Shown here one piece after another: positions 8,494-15,033 of a stretch of DNA of 43,038 bases; positions within the stretch are counted from its first letter, which is position 1; every line of letters starts with the position of its first letter. The stretch is taken from the NCBI GenBank assembly GCA_020832085.1, contig JAFIFJ010000089.1:1-43038 (forward strand), in the 5' to 3' direction. This DNA comes from Gammaproteobacteria bacterium (GTDB lineage Bacteria > Pseudomonadota > Gammaproteobacteria > Pseudomonadales > Azotimanducaceae). Both the position numbers and the translations under genes were made by a program. Below the pieces are notes generated by a model. The model ran no database searches. It saw only the letters and a list, made by a program, of their open reading frames with translations, and was not told the DNA's origin.

Positions 8494-9236
8494 GCGGTCG
8501 GCTGGCAGGCAAGGTGGCCCTGGTCACCGGTGGATCGTCGGGCCTCGGTGCCGGCATCGTGCAGCGCTATCTGGAGGAGGGTGCCACGGTCTGGAATGCA
8601 GATCTCAATGCACCGGCGCTGCCGTCGGCGCGCTACATCCCTCTGGATGTCTGCGACGAAGCCCAGTGGGAGCAGGTGCTCGCGGCCATCGTTGCGGAAT
8701 CCGGTGGCCTGCATGTGCTGGTGAACAATGCGGGCATCTTCACCTCTTCTCCGGTGGACGAGACGCCTGTTGCGGACTTCCGCCGGGTGCTCGACGTCAA
8801 TGTCATCGGCGTCTTCCTGGGCTGCAAGCATGCCGTGCGCATCATGAAGACCGGCGGCGGGGGTGCCATCATCAACCTGTCGTCAGTGACCGGTCTGCGC
8901 GGGCAGGTCGGGGGCGCGGCCTATGGTGCGAGCAAGGCGGCGGTGAAGATGCTGTCGAAGACCGTGGCGCTGGAGGGGGCGGCCCACGCCATCCGCTGCA
9001 ACAGCATTCATCCGGGCATCATCGAGTCCCCCATGCTGCGCGCCGCCATGGCCGCAAGCGGCAACCCGGAAGCGGTGGAACGGCACATCAACGGTTATCT
9101 GCCCATGGGCTACATCGGTGATCCGGTGCAGGACATCGGCAACATGGCCCTGTATCTCGCCTCGGACGAAAGCCGTTACATCACCGGAACCGAGATGGTG
9201 GTGGACGGAGGCATGATCACCGGCCTGCCGAGCTGA
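8490..9236 (+). CDS. SDR-family NAD(P)-dependent dehydrogenase
   Basis: A classical short-chain dehydrogenase/reductase of 248 residues interconverting an alcohol and a ketone. Visible features are the nucleotide-binding glycine motif TGGSSGLGAG, the NNAG motif, the catalytic Ser in NLSSVTG, and the catalytic pair Y145/K149 (YGASK). The C-terminal SDESRYITGTEMVVDGG is typical. An acidic residue after beta-strand 2 (NADLN) suggests NAD preference. It resembles cyclopentanol or hydroxysteroid dehydrogenases in general form; the substrate is not determinable. It is the last gene of the ligase-metY-SDR operon (ATGA overlap) and its 3' end overlaps the convergent sulP gene by 20 bases. Confidence 0.9.
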   Translation: MSGRLAGKVALVTGGSSGLGAGIVQRYLEEGATVWNADLNAPALPSARYIPLDVCDEAQWEQVLAAIVAESGGLHVLVNNAGIFTSSPVDETPVADFRRVLDVNVIGVFLGCKHAVRIMKTGGGGAIINLSSVTGLRGQVGGAAYGASKAAVKMLSKTVALEGAAHAIRCNSIHPGIIESPMLRAAMAASGNPEAVERHINGYLPMGYIGDPVQDIGNMALYLASDESRYITGTEMVVDGGMITGLPS

Positions 9237-10920
9237 GCTGGCAGACGGCGGCGTGGGTGGAGAGAAACACCTCGCCGCTCAAGTGCCCGAGCAGGGTGCC
9301 GGCTTCGAGCCGGTCCATGACCGGGCCTTTCACCTCGGCCAAGTGCAGGCGCACCCCGCGCGCCGACAGGGTGGCGTTGAGGTACTCCAGCATGTCGGCG
9401 GCGGTGGCGTCCACGTGGCTCACCGAGGACATCACCAGGATCAGGTGCTTCGCATCGGGGTGGTCGTCGGCGATGGCGAACAGTCGTTCCTCGATCCCTT
9501 CTGCATTGCCGAAGAACAGGTTCTCGTCCACCCGGACGATGATCAGGTCCGGGTGGCACTCCACCTCGGGGTGACGCAGCACGTTGCGGAAGTGTTCGCT
9601 GCCGGGCATGCGGCCCATCACCGCCAGGTGGGGATGGCTGGCGCGCCAGACCAGCAGTGCCAGCGAAAACACCACGCCGAAGACGACGCCTGCTTCGACC
9701 CCCGCCAGCAGCACCCCGAGCGCGGTGCCGCCGAAGGCCATGCCTTCCAGGCGGTCGAAGTGCCAGGCGTGCTTGAGTCCCTTGACGTCGACGAGACTCA
9801 GGGCGGCGATGATGATCACGGCTGCCAGGACGGTATTGGGCAGGCTGCGAAAGACCCCGGTGGCGAACAGCAGCACCACCACCATGAAGCCCGCAGCAAG
9901 GATGCCGGCCAGCGGGGTACGGGCACCGGCTTCGGCATTCACCACGGTCCGGGAGAAGCCGCCGGTCACCGGGAAGGCGCCCGAGAAGGCGCTGGCCAGA
10001 TTGGCGGCACCGAGGCCACGCAGTTCGGCGTTGGGATCGATGCGCGTGCCGGCCTGACGGGCGAAGGCCTGGGCTATGGCGACACTTTCGACGAAGGTGA
10101 TGAGACTGATGATCAGCGCCGGCAGCCACAGGGCGCTGAGCAGTGACCAGTCCAGGGCCGGCCAGACCAGCTGCGGCAGACCGGTTGGCAGATCGCCTAC
10201 CACGGCCATGCGGTCAGCGAGACCCGCGGCGGCGACGCCGGCGGCAGCCAGCAGCACCACCGCCATGGGCGCCATGCGGCTGAGCAGGGTGGCCTGGGCA
10301 CCGGCCATGCCGGCGCGTTCGAGCCAGCCGGCCAGATGACGGCGCGCGATCCAGAGCAGAAGCAGGGCAGCAAGGCCCAAGGCGCTGGTGAGGAGCTGCG
10401 CGCTGCCCGCTGACCGCAGCAATTCCCAGATCAGTTCCACGGCCGTGTCGCCGCCGCTCTGGATACCGAACAAGGGTCGCAACTGGCCGATGATGATCAG
10501 AATGGCGGCCCCGGAAATGAAGCCGTTGATCACCGGATGGCTCAGCAGACGTGCCAGCTGCCCCAGCCGCAGCATTCCGAACGCAAACAGCATCAGACCC
10601 GACAGCAGGGCCAGGACGATCGCCCCGGCGACGTACTCGGGACTGCCCGGGGCGGCGATGGGGGTCAGTGCCGAAGCCGTCATCAGCGCAGTGACAGCCA
10701 CGGGACCTACCGACAGCACCATGGATGTGCCGAACAGGGCATAGGCCACCATGGGCAGGACACTGGCGTAGAGCCCGAGCTGGGGCGGCAGGCCGGCGAG
10801 ACTGGCGTAGGCCAGTCCCTGGGGGACCAGCAGCATGGTCACCACCAGCGCGGCAATGAGGTCGCCGGGCAGTTGTCCGCGCTGGTAGGCCGTGACCCAG
10901 GCAGGCGGACCGAGCTTCAT
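9217..10920 (-). CDS. SulP-family anion transporter with STAS domain
   Basis: An inner-membrane SulP (SLC26-like) transporter of 567 residues. The N-terminal three-quarters is a multi-helix membrane domain with the family start (GDLIAALVVTMLLVPQGLAYASLAGLP) and the PVTGGFSRTVVNAEAGARTP segment. A cytosolic STAS domain occupies about residues 430-560 (RVDENLFFGNAEGIEERL; VSHVDATAADML). Known substrates include sulfate, bicarbonate and other small anions. As the last gene of the bigR-yeeE operon, coupled by an ATGA overlap to the upstream gene, it may move sulfate or sulfite produced by persulfide oxidation, though direction is unknown. I cannot separate sulfate from bicarbonate transport by sequence alone. 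Confidence 0.9.
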   Translation of the reverse strand: MKLGPPAWVTAYQRGQLPGDLIAALVVTMLLVPQGLAYASLAGLPPQLGLYASVLPMVAYALFGTSMVLSVGPVAVTALMTASALTPIAAPGSPEYVAGAIVLALLSGLMLFAFGMLRLGQLARLLSHPVINGFISGAAILIIIGQLRPLFGIQSGGDTAVELIWELLRSAGSAQLLTSALGLAALLLLWIARRHLAGWLERAGMAGAQATLLSRMAPMAVVLLAAAGVAAAGLADRMAVVGDLPTGLPQLVWPALDWSLLSALWLPALIISLITFVESVAIAQAFARQAGTRIDPNAELRGLGAANLASAFSGAFPVTGGFSRTVVNAEAGARTPLAGILAAGFMVVVLLFATGVFRSLPNTVLAAVIIIAALSLVDVKGLKHAWHFDRLEGMAFGGTALGVLLAGVEAGVVFGVVFSLALLVWRASHPHLAVMGRMPGSEHFRNVLRHPEVECHPDLIIVRVDENLFFGNAEGIEERLFAIADDHPDAKHLILVMSSVSHVDATAADMLEYLNATLSARGVRLHLAEVKGPVMDRLEAGTLLGHLSGEVFLSTHAAVCQLSSAGR

Positions 10921-11342
10921 GCCTTTCTGCTGCGCTCGATCAGTTCGAAGATGCCCATGCCCGCCAGCATGGCGACCACGAACACGACGGCCTCGGGCTT
11001 CAGGGCTCCGACGGCGACCAGGGCTGGGCCGGGACAGAATCCCGCCAGTCCCCAGCCGACGCCGAAGCCGAGGCTGCCGAGGATGAGGCGGCCGTCGATG
11101 TCCTGGCGAGTAGGCAGGTGCAAGGGCTCGGCAAACACGGTCTGGGTACGGCGTTTCAGAAACTGGAAGGCGGGCAGGGCGATGGCGATCGCGCCCGCCA
11201 TGACCAGGGCCAGGGAGGGATCCCAGGGACCCGCGAGATCGAGAAAGGCCAGCACCTTGGCCGGATTGACCATGCCGGAGAGAATCAGTCCGATGCCGAA
11301 GATCAGCCCGGTGAGAAAAGCGGTGAGCATGGAGCGGGACAT
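10917..11342 (-). CDS. YeeE/YedE-family half-protein (DUF6691 type)
   Basis: A 141-residue integral membrane protein with about four helices. It corresponds to the C-terminal half of full-length YeeE/YedE proteins, the family that includes the thiosulfate channel TsuA. The conserved motif GLAGFCPGPALVA carries C103, of the type lining the TsuA conduction path; SGMVNPAKVLAFLD is also typical. It lies 4 bases after the partner half at 11347-11781 and overlaps sulP by ATGA. The two halves probably assemble into one sulfur-compound channel; thiosulfate or another sulfane-sulfur species is the likely cargo (inference). Confidence 0.85.
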   Translation of the reverse strand: MSRSMLTAFLTGLIFGIGLILSGMVNPAKVLAFLDLAGPWDPSLALVMAGAIAIALPAFQFLKRRTQTVFAEPLHLPTRQDIDGRLILGSLGFGVGWGLAGFCPGPALVAVGALKPEAVVFVVAMLAGMGIFELIERSRKA

Positions 11343-11346
11343 GGCA

Positions 11347-11781
11347 TCAGCTCCCGATCAGGTGACGCAGCACGAACACGGTGAGGAAACCCGTGGCCAT
11401 GAACGCGACAGTGGCGATGATGGAGCGAAGCGACAGCCGCGAGATCCCACAGACGCCGTGGCCGCTGGTACAGCCGGCGCCATAGCGGGTGCTGATTCCG
11501 ACCACCAGTCCCGCCAGGATCAGCATGGGGTAGCTGGCATCGATGCGAACCTCCGGCAGGGTGGTGACCAGCAGCCAGGCTGCCGGTGCCAGCAGCAACC
11601 CGAGGATGAAGGTCAGACGCCAACCGATCTCACCGCGCTTGGGATGCAGAGCGCCGCCGACGATGCCGGCGATGCCGGCAATGCGCCCATTCAGCAGGGC
11701 CAGCATGGCGGCTGCCAGACCGATCAGGGCTCCTCCCGCCAGAGCGGTGTAGGGGGTGAAGGCACTCCAGTCGATGTTCAT
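11347..11781 (-). CDS. YeeE/YedE-family half-protein (N-terminal half type)
   Basis: A 144-residue membrane protein, start chosen at [10 protein letters not shown] because GAGGAG lies 7 bases upstream; the open frame continues into the repressor gene without support. The signature [12 protein letters not shown], with C104 and C111, is the conserved cysteine motif of YeeE/YedE transporters. It is followed by a helix ending at FVLRHLIGS. It starts 10 bases after the bigR stop and is followed by the second half, so bigR, both halves and sulP form one transcript. It probably imports or exports thiosulfate or persulfide-level sulfur. Confidence 0.87.
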   Translation of the reverse strand: MNIDWSAFTPYTALAGGALIGLAAAMLALLNGRIAGIAGIVGGALHPKRGEIGWRLTFILGLLLAPAAWLLVTTLPEVRIDASYPMLILAGLVVGISTRYGAGCTSGHGVCGISRLSLRSIIATVAFMATGFLTVFVLRHLIGS

Positions 11782-11791
11782 CGTGGACTCC

Positions 11792-12124
11792 TCATCGAGG
11801 GCAGTAGTGTTCGTAGAGTGTTTGCAGGACGGCCAGAATGCGTGGGTCGGTGACGCTGTAGTAGATACGTTTCCCCTCCCTGCGTGTACTGACCAGTCCC
11901 GCTCGACGCAGCACCCCGAGCTGCTGGGACAGCATGGGCTGTTGGATGTCGAGTTCCGTCTGGAGTTCGCTGACGCAGCGCTCCCCCTGACTGAGCTGGC
12001 AGAGTAGAAGTAGGCGGTCCTCATGGGCCAGGCTGCGCAGGGCTGCGGTCGCTTCTCCTGCGGCGGCGCGCATGTCGTTGATTTCGAGCATGGCGGTGTT
12101 GGGCATGTCGGTTTCCGGCGTCAC
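11792..12124 (-). CDS. bigR: BigR/SqrR-type ArsR-family persulfide-sensing repressor
   Basis: A winged-helix ArsR-family repressor of 110 residues (GTG start at 12124; an in-frame ATG at 12106 preceded by GGAAA is a strong alternative). The recognition helix is QPMLSQQLGVLRRAGLV, followed by the wing REGKRIYYSV. C42 (LLLLCQL) and C108 (EHYCPR) lie 66 residues apart, the spacing of the redox cysteines of Xylella BigR (C42/C108) and Rhodobacter SqrR (C41/C107). These regulators release DNA when sulfane sulfur links the cysteines. A third cysteine, C50, is extra. It is first gene of an operon with yeeE halves and sulP, and divergent from a persulfide-dioxygenase-like gene across a palindromic operator. 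This is the classic BigR arrangement, so autorepression is expected. Confidence 0.88.
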   Translation of the reverse strand: MTPETDMPNTAMLEINDMRAAAGEATAALRSLAHEDRLLLLCQLSQGERCVSELQTELDIQQPMLSQQLGVLRRAGLVSTRREGKRIYYSVTDPRILAVLQTLYEHYCPR

Positions 12125-12134
12125 AACAGTTGGC

Positions 12135-12170
12135 TTGAAAACATTATAAAGATAGTTATTATGTTATCAA
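12135..12170. promoter_or_regulatory. Overlapping divergent promoters within a BigR-type operator
   Basis: An AT-rich inverted repeat has arms AACATTATAA (12140-12149) and TTATTATGTT (12156-12165), matching at 9 of 10 positions around AGATAG. The plus strand reads TTGAAA (12135-12140), 16 bases, TATTAT (12157-12162). The minus strand reads TTGATA (12170-12165), 16 bases, and a perfect TATAAT (12148-12143). The palindrome covers both -10 boxes, so one bound dimer could silence both directions. The region is strikingly AT-rich against its GC-rich surroundings. Confidence 0.78.
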
Positions 12171-12180
12171 GTTAATTAAC
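12171..12180. promoter_or_regulatory. 10-bp perfect palindrome beside the operator
   Basis: GTTAATTAAC is a perfect palindrome immediately downstream of the main operator, at the expected plus-strand transcription start. It may be a second, weaker regulator contact or chance in an AT-rich patch. Confidence 0.35.
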
Positions 12181-12217
12181 GGCCGGGCTACAGACCGGCC
12201 TGCGCTGATACGGCGCA
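12181..12217 (+). other. Two adjacent stem-loops in the blh mRNA leader
   Basis: GGCCGG (12181-12186) pairs with CCGGCC (12195-12200), and TGCGC (12201-12205) pairs with GCGCA (12213-12217). Both lie in the predicted 5' leader of the persulfide-dioxygenase-like gene, well ahead of its GGAG ribosome-binding site at 12251. They may stabilise the leader; no riboswitch class is recognisable. Confidence 0.4.
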
Positions 12218-12260
12218 GAACGAGCGCCGACGCAGCAGCCACAGGAATCAGGAGACCCGT

Positions 12261-13124
12261 ATGCAACCGCAGATCCGTGCCTTTCTCGACGACGACAGCG
12301 AGACGTTCAGCTACGTGGTCTATGACCAACCCGGCGGCCATGCCGCGGTGATCGATCCGGTGCTGGACTTCGACAGCAAGTCCGGCCGCACCCGAAGCAG
12401 CGGGGCCAAGCGCATCGTCGACTTCCTGCGGGAGCAGGACCTGGCTGTGGACTGGATTCTCGAGACCCATGCCCACGCCGATCATCTTTCGGCCGCGCCC
12501 TTCGTCCGTGATCAGGTGGGTGGGCGGATTGCCATCGGCGAACACATCCGTGACGTTCAGAAGATCTTCAAGGACATCTTCAATCTGGAGCGCTCCTTTC
12601 TGCCTGATGGCAGCCACTTCGATCATCTGTTCGCAGATGGCGACCGCTTCCGCTTCGGCCATCTCGAGGGGCAGGTCATGCACACGCCGGGGCACACGCC
12701 GGCGGATCTGACCTACCTGATCGGCAATGCCATGTTCGTAGGCGACACGCTGTTCCTGCCGGATGTGGGTACGGCCCGTTGCGACTTTCCCGGCGGTGAT
12801 TCGGCGACCCTGTACCGTTCCGTGCAGAAGCTGCTGGCGTTGCCGGACGACACCCGCCTGTTCGTCTGCCACGACTACCCCCCCGAATCGCGCCCGGAGC
12901 ACGCTTTCGAAACGACTGTGGGTGATCAGCGCCGCCACAACATTCACATCCACGAAGGCGTGACCGAAGCCGAGTTCGTGGCCATGCGGGATGAGCGCGA
13001 TGGGACCCTGGAGATGCCGCGCCTGATTCTGCCGTCCATTCAGGTGAACATCCGTGCCGGCCGGATGCCTCCGGCGGAGGACAATGGAACGGTCTATCTG
13101 AAGTTGCCCATCGACCGCCTGTAG
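12261..13124 (+). CDS. blh: Persulfide dioxygenase-like MBL-fold hydrolase (Blh/ETHE1 type)
   Basis: A metallo-beta-lactamase-fold protein of 287 residues, related to ETHE1 persulfide dioxygenases and the Blh proteins of bigR operons. These oxidise glutathione persulfide to sulfite with a single iron. The metal motif is H70-A-H72-A-D74-H75; further ligands are H145 (HTPGHT), D162 (GDTLF) and H204 (VCHDYPP). The segment DVGTARCDFPGGD is characteristic of the ETHE1/Blh group and unlike glyoxalase II. The ATG has GGAG 6 bases upstream. It is divergent from bigR and probably induced with it. No rhodanese domain is fused and no sulfide:quinone reductase is present in the window. A plain hydrolase activity is the alternative. 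Confidence 0.88.
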   Translation: MQPQIRAFLDDDSETFSYVVYDQPGGHAAVIDPVLDFDSKSGRTRSSGAKRIVDFLREQDLAVDWILETHAHADHLSAAPFVRDQVGGRIAIGEHIRDVQKIFKDIFNLERSFLPDGSHFDHLFADGDRFRFGHLEGQVMHTPGHTPADLTYLIGNAMFVGDTLFLPDVGTARCDFPGGDSATLYRSVQKLLALPDDTRLFVCHDYPPESRPEHAFETTVGDQRRHNIHIHEGVTEAEFVAMRDERDGTLEMPRLILPSIQVNIRAGRMPPAEDNGTVYLKLPIDRL

Positions 13125-13176
13125 GTGCTCTGATAGCTTGCCGCTTCCACGTGCAAGGCGATGAGGCGGGCAGCCC

Positions 13177-14280
13177 ATGACTCGGGAACACATTCTGGTG
13201 GCCGGCGCTTCCGGTGTCGTTGGCTATGCGGCCATGAAACTGTTTGCCGAGCGCGGCTGCCGGGTGACGGCGGTGTCGAGGCGGCCGCCGCTGAACACCT
13301 TCGGGGCGGAGCATCTGGCCGTGGACCTGATGGATGCCGAGGCTTGCCGCGCCGCCTTCGGCACCATGACCGACGTGACCCGAGTGGTCTTTGCTGCGCT
13401 CTACGAGAAACCCGGGCTCATGCCGGGGTGGGTGGAGGCCGATCACATCGAGACCAATCGGCGCATGTTCGAGAACCTGCTCGATCCGATTTCCGCTGCG
13501 GCCAGAGATCTTCGTCACGTCTCCCTGCTGCAGGGGACCAAGGCCTATGGCGCCCATGTCCGCCAGATCCCCCTGCCGGCCCGAGAGCATCGGGACGAAC
13601 TGCACAGTCAGCCCAACTTCTACTGGGAGCAGGAGCGCTGCATTCGTGAGCGCCAACCCGGCTGTGACTGGCAATGGACCATTTTCCGACCCCAGCTGAT
13701 CTTCGGCATGGCCCTTGGCGCGGCCATGAATCTGATTCCGCCCATTGGCGTCTACGCGGCGCTGCTGCGGGAGCGGGGGGAACCGCTGCACTATCCGGGC
13801 GGTCCATCGACCTTTGTCATCGAGGCGGTGGACGCGGACCTGCTGGCCCGGGCCATGGCCTGGGCCGGAGACGACAGCGGGCGTGATGCCGCGGCCAACG
13901 AGATCTTCAACGTCACCAACGGCGATGTGTTCGTCTGGCGGGAAGTCTGGCCGGCCATTGCCGATGCCTTCGGCATGGCCGTGGGCGAGGAGCGGCCCCG
14001 CAGCATGGCGGCCGCACTGCCGCAACAGGCCGGGGAATGGGATGCCATTCGTGATCGCTACCGCTTGCGTGCGCCGGAGCTGTCAGCCTTCGTCGGTGAA
14101 TCTCATCACTACATGGATTTCACGTTCACGCCGGGGGTGCCTGAGCGGACTGCCGCCGCCCTGGTCTCCACCATCCACCTGCGGCAGGCCGGTTTCGCCG
14201 AGTGCATGGATACCGAGGCCATGTTCCGCAAGTGGATCCGGATCTATCAGGAAGAAGGGCTGCTGCCGCCTAGAGCGTAA
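13177..14280 (+). CDS. PRISE-like SDR reductase (progesterone 5-beta-reductase / iridoid synthase family)
   Basis: An atypical extended SDR of 367 residues. PRISE enzymes reduce activated C=C bonds of enones with NADPH. The N-terminal Rossmann motif is VAGASGVVGYA, with SRRPP after beta-2 supporting NADPH. The PRISE catalytic signatures are present: GTKAYGAH with K122 and NFYWEQE with Y149, the equivalents of the Lys and Tyr known from the plant enzymes. WTIFRPQLIFG is the usual family follow-up. GAGGCGGG precedes the ATG. It starts 52 bases after blh with no obvious terminator, so it may be co-transcribed. Bacterial substrates of this family are largely unknown; small enones or steroid-like enones are candidates. 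Its end overlaps the convergent lipoprotein by 11 bases. Confidence 0.82.
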   Translation: MTREHILVAGASGVVGYAAMKLFAERGCRVTAVSRRPPLNTFGAEHLAVDLMDAEACRAAFGTMTDVTRVVFAALYEKPGLMPGWVEADHIETNRRMFENLLDPISAAARDLRHVSLLQGTKAYGAHVRQIPLPAREHRDELHSQPNFYWEQERCIRERQPGCDWQWTIFRPQLIFGMALGAAMNLIPPIGVYAALLRERGEPLHYPGGPSTFVIEAVDADLLARAMAWAGDDSGRDAAANEIFNVTNGDVFVWREVWPAIADAFGMAVGEERPRSMAAALPQQAGEWDAIRDRYRLRAPELSAFVGESHHYMDFTFTPGVPERTAAALVSTIHLRQAGFAECMDTEAMFRKWIRIYQEEGLLPPRA

Positions 14281-14737
14281 ACGCTCCCGGGGCGATGCGC
14301 AGCGGTACCCGGCCTTCGCGGCTGACCTGCAGCGGGCGAGGCCACAGTTCCACGTCGATTTCCCCGTCGAAGAGGTAGCTCAGCTCGGTGGGTGGCCGTC
14401 GTGTCCACTCGCTCAATTCGCCGAGCAGGCGCACGGCGCTCACCGACAGCTCCAGTTGCACCCGTGTGGTTCCGTTGGCGGGGATGCGCATGGTTTCCGT
14501 GCTCGCGCCGTTGCCGATGGCGATGCCGCTCACTGCCAGCCCGTAGCGCATACCGGTGATGGGCAGGGGGATGCTGTTGGGGTTCGTCACTTGCAGTTCG
14601 AGTCCGAAGCGCTGCTCGTCGAAGCCGAGCTGAAGCAGATCGATGCGCTCGAGGGCAATGCCGGGTGGCTGCAGCTGGGGCAGGGTGGCGCAGCTGCTGA
14701 GCAACAGCAGCGTGATGAGGGCGAGGGGGCGCAGCAA
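14270..14737 (-). CDS. LEA14/WHy-domain lipoprotein
   Basis: A 155-residue predicted lipoprotein. The signal peptide MLRPLALITLLLLSSC ends in a lipobox with C16 as the lipidated residue. The rest is a LEA type 2 (water-stress and hypersensitive response) beta-sandwich domain, with the family pattern QVTNPNSIPLPITGMRYGL followed by IPANGTTRVQLEL. Bacterial members are small envelope proteins of unclear function, perhaps stress related. It is a single gene, convergent with the PRISE-like gene. The serine at +2 would favour outer-membrane targeting if Lol rules apply (residue 17 is Ala, also outer-membrane permissive). Confidence 0.82.
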   Translation of the reverse strand: MLRPLALITLLLLSSCATLPQLQPPGIALERIDLLQLGFDEQRFGLELQVTNPNSIPLPITGMRYGLAVSGIAIGNGASTETMRIPANGTTRVQLELSVSAVRLLGELSEWTRRPPTELSYLFDGEIDVELWPRPLQVSREGRVPLRIAPGAFTL

Positions 14738-14940
14738 CGGGGTGTCTCCGACAGGGGCTGAGAAGAGATCACCCTACGCCGTGTCGCTGGCAACGGGAAG
14801 TGACGCCTGCCTCGTGACTGTTCGGCATGGGCAAAGCGGCTCGTTTCGGCCAGGATATCACTGGTGATTTGGGGAGGGTCAGCATGTCGGGTTCACAGAG
14901 CCCCGCTCCAGTGGCCGTGCCGTGTGCGGAAGATGTCGTC

Positions 14941-15029
14941 GTGGGAGCGCGCTTCGCGGGCGATCGCCCGCAGGTCGGGCTCCCACAAGCTCTGCCTAGC
15001 CTCGCAGCAGCCCTGCGCGCGATCGCAGG
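14941..15029. repeat. REP-like nested palindromes with GCGATCGC cores
   Basis: GTGGGAGC (14941-14948) pairs with GCTCCCAC (14979-14986), enclosing the perfect 16-base palindrome GCGGGCGATCGCCCGC (14956-14971). A second hairpin follows, CCTGCG (15012-15017) and CGCAGG (15024-15029). Both contain GCGATCGC. The GTGGGAG-type head resembles extragenic palindromes (REP) of gammaproteobacteria. It lies in the upstream extension of the TAXI reading frame, an argument against a start before about 15030. Confidence 0.65.
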
Positions 15030-15033
15030 CTCC

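Noticed and set aside
12261..13124. Glyoxalase II
   Set aside because: The DVGTARCDFPGGD segment and the bigR context match the ETHE1/Blh group rather than glyoxalase II.
14956..14971. Cyanobacterial HIP1 element
   Set aside because: GCGATCGC matches HIP1, but the gene content is proteobacterial and the site is part of a larger REP-like hairpin.
14827..15033. Longer N-terminus for the TAXI receptor
   Set aside because: It runs through REP-like palindromes and would bury the signal peptide about 70 residues inside the protein.
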